NCBI GenBank assembly: GCA_035650655.1
Contig: DASRHG010000112.1
Coordinates: 1-18,504, forward strand
Origin: DASRHG01 sp035650655
GTDB taxonomy: Bacteria; Desulfobacterota; Binatia; DP-6
Length of the DNA stretch: 18,504 nucleotides
Direction of reading: 5' to 3'
Made by a program: the position numbers and the translations under genes. Of the stretch, positions 7,301 to 15,400 are shown piece after piece. The notes below the pieces were generated by a model. It was not told the DNA's origin. It ran no database searches and saw only the letters and a list, made by a program, of their open reading frames with translations. Positions within the stretch are counted from its first letter, which is position 1, and every line of letters starts with the position of its first letter.

Positions 7301-8281
7301 ATGGAGACCCGCCGCCCGACGAACCCCGCGGCCGAGGAGATCCTGGGTCTCTACTTCCCCGTCCTGGACCACGGCTTCGTCGCGCTCGTCGACTACATGG
7401 GCTCCGACGAGGACGTCGAGCGCGCCGCGCGGGTCTCCTACGGCTACGGCACGCGGCGCACGAGCGAGACGCGCGGGCTCATCCGCTACCTCCGCCGGCA
7501 TCGCCACACGACGCCGAGCGAGATGGTCGAGCTAAAGTTCCACTGCGCGATGCCGATGTTCGTCGCCCGGCAGTGGATCCGCCATCGCTCGGCGAACGTG
7601 AACGAGTACAGCGGCCGGTACTCGCTGCTGCCGCTCCTGTTCTACTCGCCCGCGCCCGAGCACGTGCAGGCCCAGAGCGCGGCGAACCGCCAGGGCCGCG
7701 GCGCCGTGCTCGACGAGGCCATCTACCGCGCCGCCGCCGAGCGCTGGGAGCGGGTCCGCCGGGACGCCGCCGCCACGTACGAATGGCTCGTCGAGCAGGA
7801 CGTCGCGCGCGAGCTCGCGCGCATCGACCTGCCGCTCTCGACCTACACGCAGTGGTACTGGAAGATCGACCTCCACAACCTCTTCCACTTCCTCAGCGTG
7901 CGCGCGGACGCGCACGCCCAGTGGGAGATCCGCGCCTATGCGCGCGTGATTGCGGGCATGGTGAAGCGCGTGGCACCGCTCGGCTTCGAGGCGTGGATGG
8001 ACTACGAGCTCGGCGGTGCGCACTTCTCGCGCGGCGAGCTTCGGGCGCTGCGCCGCCTCGTCGCGGTCGAGCAGGGGGGGCTCGTCGCGCGCGACGCCGC
8101 CGTGTCCGCGGCCGAGCTCGCCGCCCTCGGGCTCTCGCGGCGGGAGATCGACGAGCTCCTCGCCAAGCTCGCCGCGGCGCCCCCGGTCGACGACTTCGAC
8201 CTCGACCCGCGCGCGGCGCGGTCGGCGGAGGACTTCGCGCGCGAGATGGAAGCCGCCGTCCCGCGCGTCGACCGGCGCTGA
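7301..8281 (+). CDS. thyX: FAD-dependent thymidylate synthase
   Basis: A 326-residue flavin-dependent thymidylate synthase that methylates dUMP with methylene-THF and NADPH. The hallmark RHRSANVNEYSGRY (R94 to Y107) satisfies the RHR-x7-S ThyX motif. Flanking blocks are VARQWIRHR, VSYGYGTRRTSETRGLIRYL, TPSEMVELKFHCAMP, TYTQWYWKIDLHNLFHFL and RADAHAQWEIRAYA. These resemble the longer alphaproteobacterial-type ThyX rather than the roughly 220-residue Thermotoga type. About 70 residues follow the catalytic core: an alpha-helical LSRREIDELLAKL part and an acidic DDFDLDPRAARSAEDFAREM tail. I chose ATG 7301 over TTG 7265, which sits in the promoter. The stop overlaps the DUF309 start by one base. 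Confidence 0.95.
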   Translation: METRRPTNPAAEEILGLYFPVLDHGFVALVDYMGSDEDVERAARVSYGYGTRRTSETRGLIRYLRRHRHTTPSEMVELKFHCAMPMFVARQWIRHRSANVNEYSGRYSLLPLLFYSPAPEHVQAQSAANRQGRGAVLDEAIYRAAAERWERVRRDAAATYEWLVEQDVARELARIDLPLSTYTQWYWKIDLHNLFHFLSVRADAHAQWEIRAYARVIAGMVKRVAPLGFEAWMDYELGGAHFSRGELRALRRLVAVEQGGLVARDAAVSAAELAALGLSRREIDELLAKLAAAPPVDDFDLDPRAARSAEDFAREMEAAVPRVDRR

Positions 8282-8661
8282 TGGCCGACGCCGGCGACGC
8301 ACCGCCGGCCGTCCGTCGCGGCGTGCGGCTCTTCAACCGGGGGCGGTACATGAGCGCGCAGCAAGCGTGGGAGGAGGCGTGGCGCGACGCCGACGGGCCG
8401 GCGCGCGCGTTCCTCGAGGCCCTCGTGCAGCTCGCCGCCGGCCTCCACCTCCGCACCCGGCGCGGGGCGACGAGGGGCGCCGAGCACCTCCTCGCGCAGG
8501 CCGTGGTGACGCTCGAGGACTTCCGCCCGCTCGCCTTCGGCGTCGACGTCGAGGCGCTCGTCGCCGACACCGCGGCGTATCTCGAGTGGATCCGCGAGAC
8601 GAAGCGGCCGCACCGCGTCCTCGACCGGCGGCGGCTGCCGGGGATCCGCGCCTCGTCCTGA
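8281..8661 (+). CDS. DUF309 domain protein
   Basis: A 126-residue all-helical protein of the DUF309 family (PF03745). Signature: RRGVRLFNRGRYMSAQQAWE, then EAWRDADGPARAFLEALVQL and AAGLHLRTRRGATRGAEHLL, with the conserved family pattern 'G-x-x-L-F-N-x-G-x-Y' and 'W-E-x-x-W'. The usual histidine of the 'EAHE-W-E' motif is replaced here (SAQQAWE). Function is unknown; family members are small cytoplasmic proteins. The ATG shares one base with the thyX stop, implying translational coupling with thymidylate synthesis. Followed by a 39-base gap. Confidence 0.85.
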   Translation: MADAGDAPPAVRRGVRLFNRGRYMSAQQAWEEAWRDADGPARAFLEALVQLAAGLHLRTRRGATRGAEHLLAQAVVTLEDFRPLAFGVDVEALVADTAAYLEWIRETKRPHRVLDRRRLPGIRASS

Positions 8662-8700
8662 CCTTGCGGCGGCCCGGACGCCCGTGCGACAGGTGAGGCC

Positions 8701-9570
8701 GTGGACGTGACCCCCGAGCAGGTGCGCGACGGCCTCCGGGCCGCGCGCTACATCACGACGCCGCGGGTCGAGACGGCGCTCTTCCTGGCGCTCGCCCTCG
8801 AGAAGCCGCTCCTCGCCGAAGGGCCCGCGGGCGCCGGGAAGACGGAGCTCGGCAAGGTGCTGGCCCAGCTGCTCGCGACCGATCTCGTGCGCCTCCAATG
8901 CTACGAGGGGCTCGACGAGGCGCGCGCGCTCTACGAGTGGAACTACCAGAAGCAGCTCCTCCGCATCCAGGCGGATCCCGAGGCGTCGCGCGGCTGGACG
9001 GACGTGTCGCACGACATCTTCTCGCGGGAGTTCCTCCTCGAGCGCCCGCTCCTCCGGGCCATCACCGCGCCCCGGCGCGTCGTCCTCCTGATCGACGAGG
9101 TGGACAAGGCGGATCCGGAGTTCGAGGCGTTCCTGCTCGAGGTGCTCTCGGACTTCCAGGTGAGCGTCCCGGAGCTCGGGACGATCACGGCGCGCCACCG
9201 CCCCGTCGTCGTGCTCACCTCGAACCGCACGCGCGAGCTCTCGGAGGCGCTCGTCCGCCGCTGCCTCCACCTCTTCATCGACTTCCCGGGCGCGGAGAAG
9301 GAGGCCGAGATCATCGCGCTCAAGGTGCCCGAGCTCGACGAGCGCCTGCGCGCGCAGGTGGCCCGCTTCATCGCCGGGCTCCGGAAGCTCGATCTGAAGA
9401 AGGCGCCGAGCATCGCCGAGACGCTCGACTGGGCGCGGGGGCTCTGCGCGCTCGGGGTGAAGGAGCTGGACGCCGCGACCGTCCGCCGCACGCTCGCCCT
9501 CGTGGTCAAGCACGAGGAGGACCTCCGCAAGGCGGAGAGCAAGGTCGGCGCGCTCCTCGCCGCGCGGTGA
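8701..9570 (+). CDS. MoxR-family AAA+ ATPase, CoxD-like
   Basis: A 289-residue AAA+ ATPase of the MoxR class. Walker A is GPAGAGKTEL (K47), Walker B is VVLLIDEVDKAD (D132, E133), and sensor 1 is VVLTSNRTREL. The segment RLQCYEGLDEARALYEWNYQ after Walker A is characteristic of the CoxD branch, which works with the VWA protein CoxE to mature the metal site of CO dehydrogenase-type enzymes. Here the likely partner is the CoxE-like VWA gene at 10039, with a small membrane-protein gene between them. The GTG at 8701 has GTGAGG two bases upstream. No CO dehydrogenase subunits are present, so the client is unknown. Confidence 0.92.
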   Translation: MDVTPEQVRDGLRAARYITTPRVETALFLALALEKPLLAEGPAGAGKTELGKVLAQLLATDLVRLQCYEGLDEARALYEWNYQKQLLRIQADPEASRGWTDVSHDIFSREFLLERPLLRAITAPRRVVLLIDEVDKADPEFEAFLLEVLSDFQVSVPELGTITARHRPVVVLTSNRTRELSEALVRRCLHLFIDFPGAEKEAEIIALKVPELDERLRAQVARFIAGLRKLDLKKAPSIAETLDWARGLCALGVKELDAATVRRTLALVVKHEEDLRKAESKVGALLAAR

Positions 9571-9610
9571 GGCCGACCGCGCCCATGCGCACGTCGCGGC
9601 ACGCGCCGCC

Positions 9611-9629
9611 CGCCGGCGTGACGCCGGCG
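9611..9629. repeat. Perfect dyad between CoxD-like gene and sigma-54 promoter
   Basis: CGCCGGCG, TGA and CGCCGGCG make an 8-bp inverted repeat with a three-base centre. It lies 40 bases after the stop of the CoxD-like gene and is centred about 80 bases upstream of the predicted sigma-54 start at 9700. It may be a hairpin terminator without a T-run, or an upstream activator site for a sigma-54 enhancer-binding protein. I cannot separate these from sequence alone. Confidence 0.4.
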
Positions 9630-9673
9630 CCACGGACGATGCCTCGCCGGCTCAGGATCCGCGTCCCCTGCGG

Positions 9674-9689
9674 TGGCACCCGGCTTGCA
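9674..9689 (+). promoter_or_regulatory. Candidate sigma-54 (RpoN) promoter
   Basis: TGGCACC (9674-9680), four bases, then TTGCA (9685-9689). This differs from the TGGCACG-N4-TTGCW consensus at one position, with correct GG-to-GC spacing. Transcription would start near 9700, ten bases before the ATG at 9710. It lies in a 139-base gap outside any gene, which makes a chance match less likely than one inside coding DNA. Confidence 0.6.
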
Positions 9690-9709
9690 CTTCCCGGCAC
9701 CTGGCCCCC

Positions 9710-10021
9710 ATGGCGAGCGAGCGGGTGCATCAGCTCTTTCTGCTGAACCTGTGCCTCCAGATGTTCGACGGCGTCGCGACGTACCAGGGCGTCCTGCACT
9801 GGGGCGAGGGCAATCCGCTCCTGCTCTCCTGGATGGCCCTCATCGGCATCGGGCCGGCGCTGCTAATCTTCAAGGCGAAGGCGTGCGGCCTCCTCGTCGT
9901 CCTACGGCGCTTCGGGGGGCGGCGCGTGGTGCACCACGCGTTCGTCGCCCTCGCCGCCGTCTACACGACGTTCTCGTTCATCCCCTGGATGACCCGCCTC
10001 GTCTCGCTCCTCTACGCGTGA
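9710..10021 (+). CDS. Small integral membrane protein, DUF5658-like
   Basis: A 103-residue protein with about three hydrophobic segments (roughly residues 8-30, 37-66 and 76-101), so it is an inner-membrane protein. Segment 1 contains an aspartate-glycine pair in LCLQMFDGVATYQGVL, and the loop reads HWGEGNPLLLSW. The combination of D in helix 1 with 'E-G-N-P' after it and a lysine in helix 2 resembles DUF5658-type proteins, whose function is unknown. No signal peptide cleavage site is evident. The gene sits between the CoxD-like and CoxE-like genes but has its own candidate sigma-54 promoter, so it may be regulated separately. The family call is from memory of the motif. Confidence 0.7.
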   Translation: MASERVHQLFLLNLCLQMFDGVATYQGVLHWGEGNPLLLSWMALIGIGPALLIFKAKACGLLVVLRRFGGRRVVHHAFVALAAVYTTFSFIPWMTRLVSLLYA

Positions 10022-10038
10022 CGCGCTAGCATCCGCGG

Positions 10039-11181
10039 GTGCGGGAGCGGCTCCTCGACCTCGTCCATCGCCTGCGCGCGCGCGGCGTCGAGATCTCGCC
10101 CGCCGAGACCGCCGACGCCGTGCGTGCGGTCGCGGCCGCGGGCGTCGAGCGCGAGGTGCTGCGCGAGGCGCTCGCCGCGACGCTCGTGAAGGACGAGGCG
10201 GACCGCGCCGTCTTCGACGCGCTCTTCGAGGAGACGTTCCCTCTGCGTGGGGCCGACGACGGGGAGGGCCGGCGGGCGCGGCGGCGGCGCGCGGGCGGCG
10301 GCCCCGCTGCGGACGGACGCGGCGCCGCGGGGACGGCGGGCGGGCGGCCGCGGCCGGGGGCGGAGGCCGCCACGCCGCGCGAGGGAGAGGGGGCGCGCGC
10401 CGGCGGCGCGCGGCGCGGCGCCGGCGTGCCCGCCGCCGGCCGCGAGGGCGAGGGCCGGGCGGCCCGGCGCCGCCGGCTCCTCGCGCTCCCCTTCGCGGAG
10501 TTCACCGCGCGCGACGTCGCCGAGGCGCGCGACCTCGTGCGCGAGCTCGGCCGGCGGCTCCGCGGCCGGCTCGCGCGCCGACTGCGCCGAGCGCGCCGCG
10601 GCCCGGTCGACTTCCGCCGCACGATCCGCGCCTCGCTCGCGACGGGCGGCACGCCGCTCCGTCCCGCGATGCGCGCGCGCCGCCCGGGGCGCCCCGATCT
10701 CGTCGCCCTCTGCGACCTCTCCGGCTCCGTCGCCGCGGCGAGCGAGCTGCTCCTCGGGCTCGTCGCGCCCGCGGCGGGATACTTCCGGCGCGTCGGGCTG
10801 TTCGCGTACGTCGACCGCCTCTGCCCCGTGTCGATCGAGGACGGGCACGTCGCGCCCGAGGGCCGGCTCGACCTGCACGCGCGCTCGGACTTCGGGCGGG
10901 TGCTCGACGACCTCTGGCGCGGCCATCGCGACCTCCTCGGCCGCGGCACGCTCCTCCTCGTCCTCGGCGACGCGCGAAACAACCGCCTCCCGCCGCGCGT
11001 CGACCTCTGGCGCGCCGTCCGCGAGCGCGTGAAGACCGTCGTCTGGCTCGTCCCCGAGCCGCGCGGGCGGTGGAACACGGGCGACAGCGTGCTCGGCCTC
11101 TACGCGCCCGCGTGCGACGCCGTCGTCGAGTGCCTGGACCTCGGGACGCTCGTCCGGGCCGTCCGCCGGGCGCTCGGCTGA
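10039..11181 (+). CDS. CoxE-like VWA-domain protein
   Basis: A 380-residue protein of the CoxE family. The N-terminal helical part (VHRLRARGVEISPAETADAV) and VKDEADRAVFDALFEETFPL are the CoxE opening. Residues about 72-145 are a Gly/Arg/Ala-rich, probably disordered linker. A basic helix follows (RRLRGRLARRLRRARRG), leading to the FRRTIRASLATGG motif. The VWA domain begins at PDLVALCDLSGSV with the MIDAS D226, S228 and S230; LVLGDARNN supplies a later MIDAS acidic residue. Known CoxE proteins act with CoxD in metallocluster assembly. GTG start at 10039 with a TAGCAT -10-like box at 10027-10032 and no Shine-Dalgarno. It converges on the cytochrome c gene. Confidence 0.88.
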   Translation: MRERLLDLVHRLRARGVEISPAETADAVRAVAAAGVEREVLREALAATLVKDEADRAVFDALFEETFPLRGADDGEGRRARRRRAGGGPAADGRGAAGTAGGRPRPGAEAATPREGEGARAGGARRGAGVPAAGREGEGRAARRRRLLALPFAEFTARDVAEARDLVRELGRRLRGRLARRLRRARRGPVDFRRTIRASLATGGTPLRPAMRARRPGRPDLVALCDLSGSVAAASELLLGLVAPAAGYFRRVGLFAYVDRLCPVSIEDGHVAPEGRLDLHARSDFGRVLDDLWRGHRDLLGRGTLLLVLGDARNNRLPPRVDLWRAVRERVKTVVWLVPEPRGRWNTGDSVLGLYAPACDAVVECLDLGTLVRAVRRALG

Positions 11182-11185
11182 CCAC

Positions 11186-11206
11186 GGGCGCCGCCGGCGC
11201 GCGCCC
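11186..11206. terminator. GC hairpin filling a convergent gap
   Basis: GGGCGC and GCGCCC flank a nine-base GC loop. The hairpin occupies almost the whole 25-base space between the stop codons of the CoxE-like gene (+) and the cytochrome c gene (-), the place for a bidirectional terminator. There is no T-run on either side. Confidence 0.45.
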
Positions 11207-11575
11207 TCAGCGGCCGCGCTCGAGCGCGTGGACGTACTCCGCGAGCGTCTTCGCCTGGAGGAGCGCCGTGCGCCGGCGGTGCGGCTCCTCGATGAGCGCC
11301 TGCTCGAAGACCTCGCCCCAGACCGGCATGGCGGCCGTTCCGTGCGCGCGCACCGTCGCGCGGCCGTCGATCCAGCGCATCAGCTCGGGCACGTCGGCGG
11401 TGGAGCGCGTCAGGTCCGTCGGCTTCGGCGAGAGCGCGCCGGCCGCCGGCCCGTCGCCGCGCCCCTCGAGGCCGTGGCAGCTCGCGCAGTACCGGCGATA
11501 GAGGGCCTCGCCGGCGCTCGGCTCCGCGGCGAGGGCCGCCCACGGCAGAAGGACGAGGACGAGGAGTGCTCGCAT
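11207..11575 (-). CDS. Periplasmic c-type cytochrome (monoheme)
   Basis: A 122-residue exported electron carrier. MRALLVLVLLPWAALA is a signal peptide with a probable cleavage after ALA near residue 17. The heme site is RRYCASCHGLEGRGDG, with C30, C33 and the proximal H34. The distal methionine is probably that in GTAAMPVWGEVF. Later residues form the terminal helix (LLQAKTLAEYVHALERGR). Size and motif order fit class I cytochrome c. I used ATG 11575 because the signal peptide begins there; an upstream ATG at 11587 adds four residues. The gene diverges from the NorQ-like gene and converges on the CoxE-like gene. Its redox partner is unknown. Confidence 0.9.
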   Translation of the reverse strand: MRALLVLVLLPWAALAAEPSAGEALYRRYCASCHGLEGRGDGPAAGALSPKPTDLTRSTADVPELMRWIDGRATVRAHGTAAMPVWGEVFEQALIEEPHRRRTALLQAKTLAEYVHALERGR

Positions 11576-11631
11576 GCTCCCCCGCATACGCGAAGCCGGC
11601 GCGCCGGGCCACACCCGGATCGGCGCGGCCC

Positions 11632-11658
11632 TTGTACGAGCGCGCCGACCCGTATTGA
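11632..11658 (+). promoter_or_regulatory. Candidate promoter for the NorQ/NorD/Rieske genes
   Basis: TTGTAC (11632-11637) and TATTGA (11653-11658) are spaced by 15 bases, slightly short. Nine bases follow before the GTG at 11668, so the leader would be only a few bases. This spot is also the most A+T-rich part of the divergent gap with the cytochrome gene. Confidence 0.35.
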
Positions 11659-11667
11659 ACTGGGGGC

Positions 11668-12468
11668 GTGGAACCCTACTACCTCCCGATCGGGGACGAG
11701 GTGGCGGTCTTCCGCGCCGCCTGGGAGGCGCGCCTCCCCGTGCTGCTCAAGGGCCCGACCGGCTGCGGGAAGACCCGCTTCGTCGAGCACATGGCCCACA
11801 CGCTCGGCGGCGGCGTCGCGCGCGACGGGATCCGCGGGAACCTCGTCACCGTCGCCTGCCACGAGGACCTCACCGGCTCGGATCTGGTCGGCCGCTACCT
11901 CATCAAGGGCGACGAGACGGTGTGGGTCGACGGGCCGCTCACCCAGGCGGTGAAGCTCGGGGCGATCTGCTACCTGGACGAGATCGTCGAGGCACGGAAG
12001 GACACGATCGTCCTGATCCACCCCTTGACCGACCATCGGCGCATCCTCCCGATCGACAAGAAGGGCGAGACGATCGAGGCGCATCCAGACTTCCTCCTCG
12101 TCATCTCCTACAACCCCGGCTACCAGAGCGTGCTGAAGGACCTGAAGCACTCGACGCGCCAGCGCTTCGTGACGATCGACTTCGACTACGCCCCGCGCGA
12201 CAAGGAGGCGCAGGTGATCGCGCACGAGAGCGGCGTCGACATGGAGGCGGCGCTCGCGCTTGCGACGCTCGGGGAGAAGGTGCGGCATCTCAAGGCGAGC
12301 GGGCTCGAGGAGGGCGTCTCGACGCGGCTCCTCGTCTACGCCGGGCAGCTCATGCAGCGCGGGATCCCGCCCCGGCGCGCGTGCGAGGCGGCGGTGTCGA
12401 AGTCCCTGACCGACGACCACGAGAGTCAGCGCGCGATCGGCGAGCTGGCCGAGGCGATCTTCGGGTAG
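11668..12468 (+). CDS. MoxR-family AAA+ ATPase, NorQ/CbbQ-like
   Basis: A 266-residue AAA+ ATPase of the CbbQ/NorQ/NirQ branch, the usual length for that branch. Walker A is KGPTGCGKTRF (K35). Walker B is AICYLDEIVEARKD (D104, E105). VACHEDLTGSDLVGRYLIKG and the sensor-region VISYNPGYQSVLKDLKHSTR are near-diagnostic of CbbQ/NorQ. These proteins use ATP with the VWA partner CbbO/NorD to activate Rubisco or to insert iron in nitric oxide reductase. The partner is the next gene, starting two bases after the stop. Neither Rubisco nor NOR is in the window, so the subtype of client is unresolved. Start GTG 11668 aligns with the family. Confidence 0.94.
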   Translation: MEPYYLPIGDEVAVFRAAWEARLPVLLKGPTGCGKTRFVEHMAHTLGGGVARDGIRGNLVTVACHEDLTGSDLVGRYLIKGDETVWVDGPLTQAVKLGAICYLDEIVEARKDTIVLIHPLTDHRRILPIDKKGETIEAHPDFLLVISYNPGYQSVLKDLKHSTRQRFVTIDFDYAPRDKEAQVIAHESGVDMEAALALATLGEKVRHLKASGLEEGVSTRLLVYAGQLMQRGIPPRRACEAAVSKSLTDDHESQRAIGELAEAIFG

Positions 12469-12470
12469 CC

Positions 12471-15400
12471 GTGCGCCGGGCGATCGCGGCCGGGTACGAG
12501 CGGCTCGCCGCCGTGTCGCGGGCCGTTGCGGAGCGATACGCGACGCACGCGGAGGCCGCGTGGGCGCGCTTCGGGCCGGGCGGCTTCGCCCGCTGGCTCG
12601 CGGCGGGCGAGTCGCTCGGCGCGGGCGACGCGCCGGTCGTCGACACGGCGGTCGCCTTCTTCGACGTCGCGCCGGCGGCGTTCGGTCCGGGCGGCGCCGA
12701 CACGGCGGTTGCATGGGCCGCCGCGGGACGCCGGGTCGCCGGCGCGTCGCGGCGGCTCGCCGCGGCGTACGTCGCCGGCACGGTCGGCGTGCTCGGCTGC
12801 GCGGACGCGGCCGCGCGGCTCGCCGCGTGGGCGGACGCGGGGCTCGGGCTCGACGCCGGGTACGGGTGGCGGGGCGCCTTCCTCGCGCAGGCGCTGTTCG
12901 ACGGCGGCCCCGAGGTCGCCGCGCGGCTCGCGCCGTCCGAGTACGCCGCGTGGGCCGAGACCGGCGCGCTCCTCGCGAGCGTCGTGAAGGAGCGCGAGTT
13001 CTTCGCGCGCCTCCCGGCCGGCGTCGCGGCGTGGACGGACGGCGAGCGGGCGGCGTTCCTCCGTCTCCTCCGCGGGCTCGCGGGCGCGTCGCCGCGCGCC
13101 GCGCGCGCCGTCCTCGACGGGCTGCCCGGCGCCGTCGCGCGGCTCGACCCCGACGTGCGCGCGGCGCTGCTCGGCGTCCTCGCCGCCGTCGGCCCGGGCG
13201 CCCCCGCGCCGCTCGCGGAGCTCGTCCCCGTCGTCGGCGCGGTCGTGCAGGGCGTCGCCCGCGCGGCGCGCCTCGCCGCGCTCGCCGCCGTCGGCGAGGT
13301 TGCGCGCGCCTTCCCCGAGGCGGCGCTCGCGGCGCTCCGCCAGCTTCCCCGGATCCACGAGTCCGCCGACGCGTCGCGCGTGCGGCGCTGGTTCGACACC
13401 GGGCTCGCGGTCGCGGAGGGGAACGCCGCCGTCGCGCGGGCGTACTTCGCGCTCGAGTCGCGGACGAGCACCCGCGTCCTCGGCGCGGCGTCCACCGCCG
13501 CGACGCTCGAGGAGACGCAGGGCGTCTGGCGGAAGGTCGTCCAGATGCTCTCGGGCGCGCCGGCGCAGCTCCTCCCCACCGACGGCTGCTCCCTCCGGCC
13601 GCCGCTCGCGGCCGATCCCGCGGGGCGCGAGCTGCCGCTGCCCGCGCGGATCGACCTCCTCCCGACGCACGAGGAGAACTGCCGGCTCTATCGCTTCCTC
13701 GCCGCCGTCCAGGCCGGCCGCCGGGAGTTCGGGACGTACGACGTGCCGGCGCTCGGCGCGACGCTCCGCGACGCGGACGCACCGGAGCTGCTCGAGGAGA
13801 TGTTCCTCCTCGCCGACGGCGTGCGCGTCCACCATCGCCTCGCGCGCGCGTACCCCGGCCTCGCGGCCGACGCGCGCTTCGCCGGCACGCGGGTCCTCGC
13901 GCGCGCCGCCGCCGGGCCCGCCCCCGCGCGAACGGGCGTCGTCGACGCGCTCTTCGCCGTCGTCCTGGCCGGCGCGCCGCGCGCGGCGTGGCCGGCGTGG
14001 CTGCCGCCCGACGTCGCGACGGCGGCGCTCGCGCTCCTCGCGCCGCTCGCCGCACCCGGCGCGACGGCGGAGGACGCGCTTCGCGTCGCGCGTGCGCTCG
14101 TCGCCGCCCTCACCCCGCCGGCCGCGCGGCGCTCGCGCCGCCAGGCCGAGGCGGAGTCGGTCGCGCTCGGCGACCTCGGCCTCCTCGACCCGGGCTCGTA
14201 CGGCGACGACGGGGGGCCCGGCGCGGACGGCCTCGCGCCGCGCGTCCCCGTCCTGCCCGGCGAGGCGGAGCTGCCCGAGGGGCTCCGCCTCGCGCTCGAC
14301 GGGGAGGGCGACGAGCCGCCCGGCGCGGGCCGCCCGCTCTCGCTCGACGAGCTGCGCCGTCTCCTCGCCGCGGGCGCGGCGATCGGGCAGGGGACGGGCG
14401 AGGGCGACGACGCGGCCGGGCTCCCGATCACGGACCTCGTCGGGAAGATCCCCGCCGAGCAGCTCGAAGCGCTCCGGCGCCTCCTCGCGCGCGGCGACGA
14501 CGGCGCGCGGCGCCCGGCGCGGCGCGCCGACCGCGACGAGACGGACGACGGGCCGTCCTTCCTCTACGACGAGTGGGACGACGTCATCCGGGACTACCGC
14601 GACCGCTGGTGCCGGCTCCGCGAGGTCGAGATCGCCGCGGACTCCGGCGAATGGTTCAACGCGGCGCTCCTCGAGTACGGCGCGCTCATCCCCGAGGTGC
14701 GCCGCCAGTTCCAGCGCATCCGCCCCGAGACGTACCGGACGATCCGCGGCCTCGAGGACGGGGAGGACTTCGACCTCGGCGCGGTGATCGACGCGCGGAG
14801 CGAGCGGCGCGCGCGCCGCGCGCCCTCGACGAAGCTCTATCGGTCGCGCGCCCGCGAGGCGCGCGACGTCGCGACGCTCTTCCTGGTCGACATGAGCGCG
14901 TCGACGGACGAGCCCGTCGCGACGGCCGCCGGCGCGGGCCGGCGCATCATCGACATCACGAAGGCGGCGCTCGTCGTCATGACGGAGGCGCTCGGGGCGC
15001 TGGGCGACGCGTACGCGATCTACGGCTTCTCGGGGCAGGGGCGGGCGAACGTCGAGTTCTACCCGGTGAAGGCGTTCGCCGAGGCGATGAGCCCCGCGGT
15101 GAAGGCCCGGATCGGCGGCATCGAGCCGAAGCGGTCGACCCGCATGGGCGCGGCGCTCCGCCACGCGACGGCGAAGATGGCGGCCGTCGCGTCGCGCTCG
15201 AAGCACCTGATCCTCCTCTCCGACGGCTTCCCGCAGGACGTGGACTACGGCGACGACCGCCGGAGCCACGCGTACGGCATCCGCGACACCGCGGTCGCGC
15301 TCCGCGAGGCCGAGGCGGCGGGCATCACACCCTTCTGCATCACGGTGGACCGGGCGGGACACGACTACCTGCGCGAGATGTGCGACGCGCACCGCTACGT

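Noticed and set aside
5881..7535. Long frames over tsaC and DUF1015 in the other plus frames
   Set aside because: Pro/Arg-rich shadow translations of the real genes with no recognisable family.
11574..12470. N-terminal extension of the NorD-like frame
   Set aside because: It would lie over the NorQ-like gene in another frame and is Arg-rich noise; GTG 12471 right after the NorQ stop is the sensible start.
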